From NCBI GenBank assembly GCA_938039675.1, contig CALHUI010000014.1, positions 186,001 through 250,000 on the forward strand: 64,000 nt of DNA, in the 5' to 3' direction. The translations under genes were made by a program, and so were the position numbers. Below are positions 1 to 8,822 of this stretch, piece by piece (within the stretch, counting starts at the first letter, position 1; each line of letters opens with the position of its first letter). Source of the stretch: an uncultured Cytophagales bacterium. Its GTDB lineage: Bacteria > Bacteroidota > Bacteroidia > Cytophagales > Thermoflexibacteraceae. Under the pieces are notes generated by a model. That model saw nothing but the letters and a program-made list of their open reading frames with translations. It was not told the origin of the DNA and ran no database searches.

Positions 1-800
1 TTTTTGTAGTTTCACTTGAACGCAACTCTCCTGCCTCGCAGCGAATAAAATCATTCTTTCCGCCCGAGGGGTTGCAGCAAATTGCACAAGACAGCAGCCT
101 GTTCTATCAGGTAGTACCCAATCAGTTTGCAGTTGGCCAAATGGTGGTGTTTTTATTTGGTCAAACTGATAAACAATTAGCCAACCATTTGCGTGTCAAT
201 CGGCGCAAATTGCAGGATATTTTTGCAGAAACTGAACGCAAACGCATTACGCAAGGACTTTCTAAAGTACGCGCCAAAAACAATTTGGAAGAAAAAATTG
301 CTAAAACCCACAACATACAACTCCTATTGCCTCGCGGCTTTGAGTTTGTCAAAGAAGAAATCAGCCCCGACAAGAAAAGCGGCTTTCTCTGGGTACGAAT
401 GCCCGATGCAGAAGTGGACAAAAGCCTGATATTAGCATACAAGCCGTATGAATCGGAAAAGCAGTTCTCTAACGACAGCCTGATTGCATGGCGCAACAGC
501 TTAGGAAAAGCTCATCTGTACGGCGACCCCGAAAAGCCCGAGACTTACATGATTACGGAACCGCTGGAGCCTCCTACCCTGCGGGAAAGTACCGTAAACA
601 ACAACTACGCTAAGGAAATGCGTGGCCTGTGGCGCACCAATAATGCCATTATGGGCGGCTCTTTTCTGAGCTATAGTTTTGTTGATGCCAAAACAGGCAG
701 GATGTACTACTACGAGGGTTTCGCCTATGCTCCATCGCGCAACAGCAAACGCGAAATCATCCGCGAACTGGAAGCTATTTTGCGAGCAGCCAAGTATTAA
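1..800 (+). CDS. DUF4837 family protein, 5'-partial
   Basis: The reading frame is open to the left edge: the codons from base 3 read FVVSLERNSPASQRIKSFF and lead without a stop into the rest, so the gene is cut by the window and its true start lies outside. About 265 residues are visible. The mix of charged and aromatic residues and the C-terminal YYYEGFAYAPSRNSKREIIRELE segment resemble the DUF4837 family, which in Bacteroidota is usually a predicted lipoprotein of unknown function. The lipobox, if present, would lie upstream of the window. Family assignment is from recognition, not a search. Confidence 0.75.
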   Translation, partial: FVVSLERNSPASQRIKSFFPPEGLQQIAQDSSLFYQVVPNQFAVGQMVVFLFGQTDKQLANHLRVNRRKLQDIFAETERKRITQGLSKVRAKNNLEEKIAKTHNIQLLLPRGFEFVKEEISPDKKSGFLWVRMPDAEVDKSLILAYKPYESEKQFSNDSLIAWRNSLGKAHLYGDPEKPETYMITEPLEPPTLRESTVNNNYAKEMRGLWRTNNAIMGGSFLSYSFVDAKTGRMYYYEGFAYAPSRNSKREIIRELEAILRAAKY

Positions 801-897
801 AACGCGGATTTGAGATTTAGGATTGTGGATTTTTTTAAAAAACACATCATCCGCAGATGTTGCCTGATAGTATGGCGGTTTATCACGGCAAAAAATA

Positions 898-928
898 GAG
901 AGTTATTCCAGAAGCCGGAATAACTCTC
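898..928 (-). terminator. Hairpin terminator after the TonB receptor gene
   Basis: GAGAGTTATTCC (898-909) and GGAATAACTCTC (917-928) form a perfect 12-bp stem with a 7-nt loop. On the minus strand it is followed by a T-rich run (rev. comp. of 891-896), so it fits an intrinsic terminator for the gene ending at 954. It could also stop transcripts of the rightward DUF4837 gene. Confidence 0.8.
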
Positions 929-953
929 TTAACCATTAATAACCAATTGATAA

Positions 954-3869
954 TCAAAAGCTGTATGTAACCGATAAGGTAATTTGACGACCCAAAATCG
1001 GACGTGCCCACACAGGGAAATCAGCAGCGTTTAAAGCCGTAATGTCGGAGTTGGAAAGTATTGTTCCGGCGGGAGTGCGGATACCGCCAACAGCAAGGTC
1101 TTCGGCAGTAGAACCGAACGCACCGTAGCTGCTGAAATTCAAAATACCTGTACTGTTGAGCAGGTTGCTGCCCTGCAAGGCAAAGTTGAAGCGGTTGATA
1201 TCTGCCATAATGCCCCCACTCAATACACCATAAGCAGGCAACTCAATCGTATTGCGGCGGTTGCCATAGCGCTTGCCGAAATAACGGTAGTTTACGTAAG
1301 GGGTAAATTTACCGACTTTGTATGAAGGCGTAATGTCAAACATGACAACAGGCAAGAAATCCACGCGATTGCCCGAAAAATCTTCATCGAAAAAGTTGGC
1401 GGGGTTGGTGCTGCGCGCTGTGTTCTGATAGGTCAGACGGGCAAAGCGCGGGTCTTGCAGGGTAGAAGACAGGCGCACGTTAAAATTCTGTACGGGCTGC
1501 CAAATGGTTTCTATTTCTACGCCCATCGTGCAGGTAGCGTTGAAGGTCGGGTCGGTAAAGAAACTGTTCGCACCCTGAGTAATGAACAATTGCAGCAGTA
1601 CATTGTCCTGATAGCTGTAAAAACCTGTAATAGTAGCCGAAACTTTCTGTGAGGTGATTTTGTAACCGACTTCTGCCTGCGTAATGGTTTCAACCACGCC
1701 GCGTTTGATGGGTACGTTTACGAAATTATTGGCGTAGTAGTCCAATTCTGGAGCTTTGTTGCCGCGTGAGAAGCGTACATAGGTAGCCGATTTATCACTG
1801 ATTTTGTAATTGATACCCAGTGAGCCTGAGAAATAATTGTAGGTTTCGTTCCAATCGTAAGTAATGCCGTTGTAGAGGCGCGTGCCCAAATCGTAAGAAG
1901 TGAACGGGTTGCGGTCTAATCCACCCAGTGCCGCCAAGCCGGGCAGACCTGCCGTTACTGTGCTGCCGCCGCGCCAGCCTTCCTTCGTACCGCTGTGATT
2001 CACTGACTCAAAACGGATGCCCAAATCAATGTTCAACTTGTCATTCACTTTCCACAAATCGTTGGCAAAGAAGGCGTTAATATTAGACTTCATATCGGTA
2101 ACAGTGTATGCCAAACCGCTCCAGAGCAGGAAGCCGTTGGGGTCGGTTGCTTGTACGGTCTGTCCTGCAAACGGGAAGGTGATGCGCACGGGGCGCCCGT
2201 CAAACGAAGCGGCGATACCGTCCACAAACCAGCGGGTTTGCATAGAAGTGCGCCCTGTGTACCAACCTAATGTCAGATTGTGTTTGCCTGCCTGCTTGTT
2301 GAGGCGTACGATGCCCTGCACGTCGCTGATTTGGTTGTTCATGTTCAGCGGCGCGGTGGCAAACAGGTAGCGACCCAGCCTGTTAGGCGTATTGGGGTCT
2401 AACTGACCATTGATAACGCGGGCGAGTACTTCGCCGGTGCGGGCATCAAAGTAGGTAGGCGACAAGAAGCCCGGAATCGGCGAACCGATGGCAGGATAAG
2501 CACCTGCACCAAACTGTGCATAACCCGGGTCGGCAGCGCTTGGTACAACCGACATGGTTACGTTGCCTTGGTATTGCAGATAGTTTTGGCCAAAGTCGCT
2601 GACTTTGGCGGCAAGGCTAAGTCCCCAATTGTTGCCCAAATCGTAGTCAAAGTTAGCACCAAAGGCAAACGATTTATTGCTGATGCCTTTGGAGGCATCA
2701 AAAGTACGGGTAGGCAGTTGGTCAAACGGAATTTCGGGGCGGAAACGCGAAGCGTCCGGAATAGTAGCTCTTACGTTAAGAAACGTAGTAGAGTTGATAA
2801 TATCAAAGCCGCCGTAGCCACTCTTCATGTCGGCGGTGAGCGGAATTTCTTTGAAGAAAGTGTTGCGGTCGTTCAAGTACTTGCCATAGAGGCGGAACTG
2901 CCCGCGTGCAAAGTTCTTACTGATGTTGGCTTTGAACTGGCCGCCTTGATTGGCGTTGAAATCCATCGTGCGAGCACCTTCGTCGATGCGGTAGAAACCG
3001 CCTGCGTGGTATGACCAGCCGTCGGCAATCGGGCCGCCCACTTCCAAATCGGCGCGATAGAGCATCTTGCCGTTGTTGTGGATGCCTGTTTGCAACCGTA
3101 CCGAGCCTGCGGTTTTCAGCCCGCCCGTTTTGGAAATAAAGTTGAAAATACCGCCGGGGGAATTGGCTACGGCAATAGACGCACTGCCGCCGCGAATGCC
3201 TTCCATGCGCGCAACAGTCAAATCGTTGCGGTGAAACATGTCAATCACGGCAAAACCAAGTTGCGAAGCCATTACGGGTAAGCCTTCTTCCTGCAAGGAA
3301 ACATACTGAAAACCAATGTTTTGGTTGCCTACAGGAGTAACGCCGCGGGTAATGACCCGGTTGCCGACTTCGCCCGCCGAGTTATCTACCCATACGCCCG
3401 GAACGGCTTGCAACAGGTCGCCCGTACCGCGCGGGGCGCGCATGTCCATCAGTTTGGGGCTAAGGGTTGTAATGGCAACGCTGGATTCCAATTTGGTGCG
3501 TTCGTCGAAAGCGCCTGTTACCACTACCTCATCCAACGAAAGCAGGTCTTCTTCGGTGCTGATACTGACTGTTACGGGCTCTGTTCCTACTTCTACCTCT
3601 TGGCGAACGGTTTTGTAACCGATAAACGACATAACAAGAGTGTATTTACCCGGTGCAACGCCTGTAATTGTAAATTTACCAGAGGCATCGGTAAGTGCGC
3701 CTTTTACAGTGCCTTGTAATAACACGTTAGCACCAATCACTGCATTACCCGATTTGTCTTTGACTTCGCCCGAAATATTCTGCTGAGCGTAGGCCATAGT
3801 TGCCATTACCAAAAGCAGTATGAGCAACAGTAAAATTCTGCGTAGTGTGTAGTTGTTTTTCATTTTCAT
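954..3869 (-). CDS. TonB-dependent outer-membrane receptor
   Basis: Energy-dependent outer-membrane transporter, 971 residues. A signal peptide (about 1-28, ending MAYAQ) is followed by a carboxypeptidase-regulatory-like beta-sandwich (about 31-112), a plug domain starting near LDEVVVTG (about 115-240, with the PGGIFNFISKTGG segment) and a long beta-barrel ending in an aromatic residue (TLSVTYSF), as usual for barrel proteins. It has no SusD partner beside it and is shorter than SusC proteins, so a siderophore, vitamin or metal ligand is more likely than glycans; the ligand cannot be read from the sequence. A TetR-type regulator lies 65 nt upstream on the same strand and may control it. Start is ATG (MKMKNNYTLRR). 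Confidence 0.93.
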   Translation of the reverse strand: MKMKNNYTLRRILLLLILLLVMATMAYAQQNISGEVKDKSGNAVIGANVLLQGTVKGALTDASGKFTITGVAPGKYTLVMSFIGYKTVRQEVEVGTEPVTVSISTEEDLLSLDEVVVTGAFDERTKLESSVAITTLSPKLMDMRAPRGTGDLLQAVPGVWVDNSAGEVGNRVITRGVTPVGNQNIGFQYVSLQEEGLPVMASQLGFAVIDMFHRNDLTVARMEGIRGGSASIAVANSPGGIFNFISKTGGLKTAGSVRLQTGIHNNGKMLYRADLEVGGPIADGWSYHAGGFYRIDEGARTMDFNANQGGQFKANISKNFARGQFRLYGKYLNDRNTFFKEIPLTADMKSGYGGFDIINSTTFLNVRATIPDASRFRPEIPFDQLPTRTFDASKGISNKSFAFGANFDYDLGNNWGLSLAAKVSDFGQNYLQYQGNVTMSVVPSAADPGYAQFGAGAYPAIGSPIPGFLSPTYFDARTGEVLARVINGQLDPNTPNRLGRYLFATAPLNMNNQISDVQGIVRLNKQAGKHNLTLGWYTGRTSMQTRWFVDGIAASFDGRPVRITFPFAGQTVQATDPNGFLLWSGLAYTVTDMKSNINAFFANDLWKVNDKLNIDLGIRFESVNHSGTKEGWRGGSTVTAGLPGLAALGGLDRNPFTSYDLGTRLYNGITYDWNETYNYFSGSLGINYKISDKSATYVRFSRGNKAPELDYYANNFVNVPIKRGVVETITQAEVGYKITSQKVSATITGFYSYQDNVLLQLFITQGANSFFTDPTFNATCTMGVEIETIWQPVQNFNVRLSSTLQDPRFARLTYQNTARSTNPANFFDEDFSGNRVDFLPVVMFDITPSYKVGKFTPYVNYRYFGKRYGNRRNTIELPAYGVLSGGIMADINRFNFALQGSNLLNSTGILNFSSYGAFGSTAEDLAVGGIRTPAGTILSNSDITALNAADFPVWARPILGRQITLSVTYSF

Positions 3870-3934
3870 CTTTAAAGCGTTTGATTAAGTGATTGTTGAA
3901 TAAGTTATATTGCTTGCAGAAAGCAGGGTACTGC

Positions 3935-4612
3935 TTACGGCGTAGAGAGAATGTGGTCAGCTATTTGGAACAGGTATGCCTGCCATTTGTCAGGGTTCAC
4001 ATGGTAAATGGTCGTATCTTGGCCGCCCATGCTGATGTTGAGTTTAACATAGCCGATGATGATTGCCCAAAGCGTTACGTAAATCATTTGAGGCTTTTGC
4101 CTATTTCGGATGCTGCCATCTTGTACGCCTTCTTTGATAGCACCAATGACTAAGGAAACAGGCTTGTTGTGAATGGATTTTATTTTTTGATAATAGGGGC
4201 TTTGTTTGGTTGTTTCCATGTTGAGAATACCCGTAGCACCTTTTTTTTCTTGTTCCAACGAAAGCCTAACAATAGACATATAGTTGAGAATTGCTTCGTG
4301 ATAATAAAAATATTTTTGGCTAAATTCGGTATAAGCCTGCATAATAGCCAGTACTTTTTCCTTACCGGTTTTGTATTGTATAGAAGAGAGTACTTTCTGA
4401 TAGGTGCTGATAATCCGTTCAAAAGCCTTGTAAGTAATTGCCATCAGCAAATCGTCTTTACTGTTAAAGTAGAAATACAGCAGCCCTTTGCTAAGTCCAG
4501 CTTTAGCAGCCACTTCCTCCATCTTGGCATTATAGAAACCTTTACTGAAAAATACTTCCTCCGCCGCACGGATGATAGCTTGCTCTTTTTCTTGTCGTTC
4601 CAATACGCCCAT
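3935..4612 (-). CDS. TetR/AcrR-type transcriptional regulator
   Basis: 225 residues. The N-terminal DNA-binding domain (about 8-56) has the classic TetR form: an AAEEVFFSKGFYNAKMEEVA helix, then KAGLSKGLLYFYFNSKDDLL as the recognition region. The C-terminal 165 residues are the helical ligand-binding and dimerisation part; the ligand is unknown. It is followed after 65 nt by the TonB receptor gene on the same strand, so the two may form one unit controlling uptake of a compound. A 17-bp perfect palindrome 22 nt upstream of its start (4635-4651) is a good operator candidate for autoregulation and for the divergent gene at 4768. Confidence 0.9.
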   Translation of the reverse strand: MGVLERQEKEQAIIRAAEEVFFSKGFYNAKMEEVAAKAGLSKGLLYFYFNSKDDLLMAITYKAFERIISTYQKVLSSIQYKTGKEKVLAIMQAYTEFSQKYFYYHEAILNYMSIVRLSLEQEKKGATGILNMETTKQSPYYQKIKSIHNKPVSLVIGAIKEGVQDGSIRNRQKPQMIYVTLWAIIIGYVKLNISMGGQDTTIYHVNPDKWQAYLFQIADHILSTP

Positions 4613-4634
4613 GTCTGTATATAACTTAGTTAAG

Positions 4635-4651
4635 AGTTAAATTATTTAACT
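4635..4651. promoter_or_regulatory. Palindrome, candidate TetR operator
   Basis: AGTTAAAT-T-ATTTAACT is a perfect inverted repeat with 8-bp arms and a 1-nt centre, 22 nt upstream of the TetR gene and 116 nt upstream of the divergent gene at 4768. TetR-family proteins usually bind palindromes of about 15-20 bp beside their own gene. AT-rich palindromes also arise by chance, so this is an inference. Confidence 0.45.
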
Positions 4652-4767
4652 TTCGGTCAAAATAAATCTTTTTCCAATAAACACCAAATCATTCGGGAAA
4701 TTTCATTTTGCAGTTTTGCCTGTAAGCAAACGGCTTTTTTTATATTACAGAATTACCAACCTGTTCA

Positions 4768-5655
4768 ATGACTATGATAGCATATGTGCGTTGTTTACTC
4801 TTTACTGTTTTTTGTTTGGGTTTGTACTGTTCCAACCTTGCAAATGCGCAGGTAAAAAAGGGGGCATCCGCCAAATCCAACACCCAAAAACCGACCAATG
4901 ACGATACCGAAGCATGTATTCGGGTACTGAAAGATTTTGCCCAAGCCTATTCCGGCATTTCGGAGCATCGCAACCGCGATAAAGTACTTGCTTTTTTCAC
5001 CCCCAATCTTGCCACAGAAATAACAACTATCAGTATTAAAGGCAATGTGCAAAATCGTTCCAGCGACTATCGGCAGTTTGCACAATATCTCGACGGGTTG
5101 ATTAACACCCGTACATTAAAAATTCTTTATTCGGTTGATAAAATATTGCACACTGTCGTCAAAGGTAATTTCGGTGTAGTGGTTTATGAAACCTCTTATG
5201 AAATCCTGCGAGACGGCGAATCGCTCATTAAAGGCACGGAAGTGAACACCGCTAACCTGATTAAGACCAATAACCGCTGGTTGATTAGCTACTACACCAT
5301 CTACGATATTGCCACCAATATGCAGCGGGGCAGTTGCCAATGCGAAATATTCAAAGGAGAAAACAACAAGTATGTGACCCGCACCAGCTATCCGAGCGGC
5401 ACGCGCTACGAAGTAAACATGGATAACTTCACCATTGAATTTAACAATAAAATTGGCGGTCGGCTAATTCGTGTCAGGGACTTGTTTTTTGTTTGGAAGC
5501 GCACCGGTAATATTGTCCCACTCTCCATGGAAGGCAACCAATTCAAAGAAACAGGCGAGGAGTTGGGCGTTACTGACGACGACCAAGAGATGTTACTCAT
5601 CATACTTCGCACCGTATTATTTGCCGATAGTTGTTTGTCTGTAAGAAAACGCTAA
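4768..5655 (+). CDS. Secreted protein of unknown function, paralogue 1
   Basis: 295 residues with an N-terminal signal peptide (about 1-28, ending NLANAQ). I do not recognise a named family. The middle part (DFAQAYSGISEHRNRDKVLAFF to LIKTNNRWLISYYTIYDI) looks like an NTF2-like/SnoaL-type alpha-beta fold: a helical start with a "number of events" segment, then strands ending in a W-rich strand. The C-terminal half shares an order of motifs with the next gene: a C-x-C-E motif, a YP-x-G turn, a W strand and a hydrophobic end (LLIILRTVLFADSCLSVRKR). It starts the cluster that leads into the two-component system. Start at ATG 4768. Confidence 0.7.
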   Translation: MTMIAYVRCLLFTVFCLGLYCSNLANAQVKKGASAKSNTQKPTNDDTEACIRVLKDFAQAYSGISEHRNRDKVLAFFTPNLATEITTISIKGNVQNRSSDYRQFAQYLDGLINTRTLKILYSVDKILHTVVKGNFGVVVYETSYEILRDGESLIKGTEVNTANLIKTNNRWLISYYTIYDIATNMQRGSCQCEIFKGENNKYVTRTSYPSGTRYEVNMDNFTIEFNNKIGGRLIRVRDLFFVWKRTGNIVPLSMEGNQFKETGEELGVTDDDQEMLLIILRTVLFADSCLSVRKR

Positions 5656-5663
5656 GCACAACC

Positions 5664-6461
5664 ATGAAAAATATCTGTACCTACATCCATTGGCTGGCAG
5701 GCATAGTCATATTGCTGACAGGCCGCTCGGGATATGCTCAGGAAGCCCCCCCGAGCCTGAAAGACTTCTTTATGCGCTATGCACAGGTGCGAAGCCAAAT
5801 GCACCAAATTGGTGCCGAGGCAATGCTTGCCAAGTTCTTTGACCTGCGCATGACAGGCGCACGGGCTGATTACGACATCAACAACCAGTTGACAATCAAA
5901 AAATTGGACTATAAAAGCACAAAGGAACGCTATTTAAGTGAGTTGGAAAGCGGTATTATCACGCAGATAAAGCCCATTAAAATTCTCCATGAATCCGTAA
6001 AGGACAATAAAGGACTGCTGACAGCCATTAACGAACAAAGTAAGATTAAAGACGGGCAGGTATTGGAAAAACACACCGTTATTTATACCATGCTGCTGCT
6101 GCTGGATGAACAACGCCAATGGAAAATTTACAACTATACAGCCAATTACCTGATTGATGAAAAAAACAAGGGCCTTTGTAGCTGTGAGCTGTACAACAGT
6201 TCCAACGGCAACGTTGTCAGCCGCCTGATATACCCCGAAGGCGAGTCTATGACAACAGCATTGGACTATTTCAGTTTTAACAGCGCTGCCAAAACCATTA
6301 CCACCGGCAACGGACAAAGCTATTATTGGGACGGAAACACGGTAAGCACACCCGACAGAAAGCACCAGTTAGGGGCTGCCAAAACAGCCAAAGACGCTAT
6401 CATGCTTATTATCTTAAAAGGCCTTTACGGCAATTTCTGCACCGAAATCAGGCTGAGGTAG
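5664..6461 (+). CDS. Secreted protein of unknown function, paralogue 2
   Basis: 265 residues from ATG 5664, 8 nt after the stop of the preceding gene; the upstream in-frame TTG at 5631 lies inside that gene and is less likely. A signal peptide ends near GRSGYAQ. It aligns by eye with paralogue 1: CSCELYN against CQCEIFK, YPEGES against YPSGTR, and the C-terminal MLIILKGLYGNFCTEIRLR against LLIILRTVLFADSCLSVRKR. The pair therefore arose by tandem duplication. A histidine kinase gene begins 71 nt downstream on the same strand. Function unknown; a periplasmic partner of that kinase is possible but only inferred. Confidence 0.7.
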   Translation: MKNICTYIHWLAGIVILLTGRSGYAQEAPPSLKDFFMRYAQVRSQMHQIGAEAMLAKFFDLRMTGARADYDINNQLTIKKLDYKSTKERYLSELESGIITQIKPIKILHESVKDNKGLLTAINEQSKIKDGQVLEKHTVIYTMLLLLDEQRQWKIYNYTANYLIDEKNKGLCSCELYNSSNGNVVSRLIYPEGESMTTALDYFSFNSAAKTITTGNGQSYYWDGNTVSTPDRKHQLGAAKTAKDAIMLIILKGLYGNFCTEIRLR

Positions 6462-6532
6462 TCGGCTTGTTAAACTATGTTAAGCAGTGAAGCCGCAACA
6501 GTAGTTTCACGTTAATATTGTATTGGCAAGCC

Positions 6533-8158
6533 ATGAGTAAAAAACAAATTCGCTATATCATCGCCTTTATGTCCGGGGCAACGCTTGGGCTTATCATGCT
6601 CCAATTTTACTGGATGAAGGAAGATTTTAAATTGAATGCCGTTCAGTTCAAAAGCAAAGTCATAACCGCGATGGAAAACGTAGTGCGTACGTTAGAACGC
6701 CGCGAGATATTGGCAGCAATGGCCAAGCATAAAGAACTAATGGCGCAGCGAGATGCACTGGTGGCGCAGATTCTTGACCAAGTTAATACACAAACGCCCA
6801 AAAACAACCAGTCCTCTTCGTGGGAACATTCAAACATACAGTTGTATGGCTCCCATTCGCATACATGGTTAAATTATTCACAGGAACAATATTCCATCGG
6901 CAATCATTTGCGAAACGGAGGTACCATAGGGCATGAATGGAACAGAACTTCCATGCGCATTGGCGATTCGGCCGTTTACCTGCGGCAGTTGCAACAACAG
7001 CGCGTGTTGGAAAACTTGGAAGCGCTTGAAGTGGTGTGGAGCATTATCAATAACCGCCAAAACTTCAACCGCCCCCTTTCCGAGCGCCTCAGTGTTAAAT
7101 TGCTCGACTCGCTGCTGTCGCACGAAATACGCGACAAAAACATTGATTTACCCTATCAGTTTGGTGTGTTGGTAAAAGATACGGCCAATGCCTATCAGTT
7201 TGTGTACACCAACGTTAAAGACGAAAAGACAAAATTGGAATTGTTACACAACGGACTGGTTATCAGACTTTTTCCCAATGATGACATCTCCCCTGCCAGT
7301 TTTCTGTACGTTTATTTCCCCGATAAATACAAGGCTATTTTCATGGAAATGATTGCCGTGCTGTTGTCTTCTGTCGTTTTTAATACCATTATCATTACCT
7401 GTTTTGCGTTTGCTATTTATACTATCATCCGACAGAAAAAACTTTCGGAGGTAACTCGTGATTTCATTAACAATATGACGCACGAGTTCAAAACCCCTAT
7501 TTCTACCATTTCTTTAGCCTGTCAGGCTTTGCAAGAACCTGCCATGCGCGCCAATACCCGCATTTTAGACCGCTATCTGGGGATTATCAAAGATGAAAAC
7601 AATCGGTTGGGGCATCAGGTAGAAAAAGTGCTGCAAATTGCCTCCTTGGAAAAAGGCGATTTTAAGTTAAAAATAGAGCCAGTGGATGTACATCAGTTGC
7701 TCCAAAAAGCAGGCGAAAACATGAAGTTGAGCATAGAGTCCCAAGGCGGGCAACTTTCTCAACAATTGGAAGCCACCAAAACCATTGTGCAGGCAGACAA
7801 AGTACATCTAACTAATATTTTTTACAATCTGTTAGACAATGCCATCAAATATTCACCCGAACGTCCGGAAATTGCCATTACTACCGAAGACGGACGCAGC
7901 GGAATCATTATTTCCATTGCCGACAAAGGCGTAGGGATTTCCAAAGATGTTATCAATCGGATTTTTGACAAGTTCTACCGCGTGCCTACCGGCAACATAC
8001 ACAACGTGAAAGGCTTCGGGCTTGGCCTGAGCTACGTAAAAACGATGATAGATGCTCATCACGGGCAAATTACTGTACAAAGCGAACCCGGAAAAGGCAG
8101 CATATTTACCATATTCTTACCATATCAGCATGAACCTCAACAAAATCTTACTGGTTGA
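6533..8158 (+). CDS. Membrane-bound sensor histidine kinase
   Basis: 541 residues from ATG 6533 (an in-frame TTG at 6518 is less likely). Transmembrane helix 1 (about 8-26) and helix 2 (about 270-298) flank a periplasmic sensor region of some 240 residues without a recognised domain. The kinase core follows: H-box FINNMTHEFKTPIS with phospho-acceptor His317, N-box NLLDNAIKYSPE, G1 ADKGVGIS, F-box IFDKFYRVP and G2 GFGLGLSYV, all intact. The response-regulator gene overlaps its 3' end by 29 nt, so the two are translationally coupled. The signal is unknown. Confidence 0.93.
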   Translation: MSKKQIRYIIAFMSGATLGLIMLQFYWMKEDFKLNAVQFKSKVITAMENVVRTLERREILAAMAKHKELMAQRDALVAQILDQVNTQTPKNNQSSSWEHSNIQLYGSHSHTWLNYSQEQYSIGNHLRNGGTIGHEWNRTSMRIGDSAVYLRQLQQQRVLENLEALEVVWSIINNRQNFNRPLSERLSVKLLDSLLSHEIRDKNIDLPYQFGVLVKDTANAYQFVYTNVKDEKTKLELLHNGLVIRLFPNDDISPASFLYVYFPDKYKAIFMEMIAVLLSSVVFNTIIITCFAFAIYTIIRQKKLSEVTRDFINNMTHEFKTPISTISLACQALQEPAMRANTRILDRYLGIIKDENNRLGHQVEKVLQIASLEKGDFKLKIEPVDVHQLLQKAGENMKLSIESQGGQLSQQLEATKTIVQADKVHLTNIFYNLLDNAIKYSPERPEIAITTEDGRSGIIISIADKGVGISKDVINRIFDKFYRVPTGNIHNVKGFGLGLSYVKTMIDAHHGQITVQSEPGKGSIFTIFLPYQHEPQQNLTG

Positions 8159-8819
8159 AGATGACCCCAATCTCGGCCAGATTCTAAAAGACTATTTGGA
8201 AGTAAAGGGATTTGAACCGACGCTATACCGCGACGGCAGAAGTGCTCTGCGTGCATTCAAAAGCGAAGTGTTTCAGCTTTGCATTTTTGATGTGATGATG
8301 CCGATTATGGATGGCTTCACGCTGGCCGAAGAGGTGCGTAAAATAGAGAAAGATGTACCTATCATATTCCTGACAGCCAAATCAATGAAGGAAGATACCA
8401 TCAGAGGCTTTCAGATAGGTGCTGACGACTACATCACCAAGCCATTCAGCATGGAAGAACTGTTGTTGCGCATCAATGCCGTCATGCGTCGTTCCATTAA
8501 AGCAGCACCGCCCGCGGCAGGAACTTACCAAATCGGAAATTTTACCTACGACACCAAATTGCACACTCTCACGGGCATGGGCGAAGAGATAAAACTGACT
8601 TCCAAAGAAGCGGAATTACTGGAAATGCTCTGCCAGTATAAAAATCAGGTATTAGAACGGTCTAAAGCCCTGCGCCAAATTTGGGGCGACGATAATTATT
8701 TCAACTCCCGCAGTATGGACGTTTACATTACCAAACTGCGCAAATACCTAAAAGCCGACGAGCGTATCCAGATTATGAACATCCACGGCACAGGCTACAA
8801 GCTGTTAGTACCGGAGTAG
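8130..8819 (+). CDS. OmpR/PhoB-type response regulator
   Basis: 229 residues. The start at ATG 8130 gives MNLNKILLVEDDPNLGQILK, a canonical receiver start; longer in-frame starts only add residues encoded inside the kinase gene. The receiver domain has the acidic pair ED near residue 11, phospho-acceptor Asp54 in FDVMMPIMDGF, the T-A-K motif (FLTAKS) and the GADDYITKPF loop. The C-terminal winged helix (about 125-229) carries SMDVYITKLRKYLK and the GTGYKL hairpin end. It should be phosphorylated by the kinase encoded just upstream. Targets are unknown; the two secreted-protein genes upstream are the first candidates. Confidence 0.94.
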   Translation: MNLNKILLVEDDPNLGQILKDYLEVKGFEPTLYRDGRSALRAFKSEVFQLCIFDVMMPIMDGFTLAEEVRKIEKDVPIIFLTAKSMKEDTIRGFQIGADDYITKPFSMEELLLRINAVMRRSIKAAPPAAGTYQIGNFTYDTKLHTLTGMGEEIKLTSKEAELLEMLCQYKNQVLERSKALRQIWGDDNYFNSRSMDVYITKLRKYLKADERIQIMNIHGTGYKLLVPE

Positions 8820-8822
8820 GCG

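Noticed and set aside
806-833. Short periodic GATTT-like repeats downstream of the DUF4837 gene
   Set aside because: Degenerate and AT-rich; similar text occurs before murG (36395-36418), but no defined unit or boundary could be drawn.
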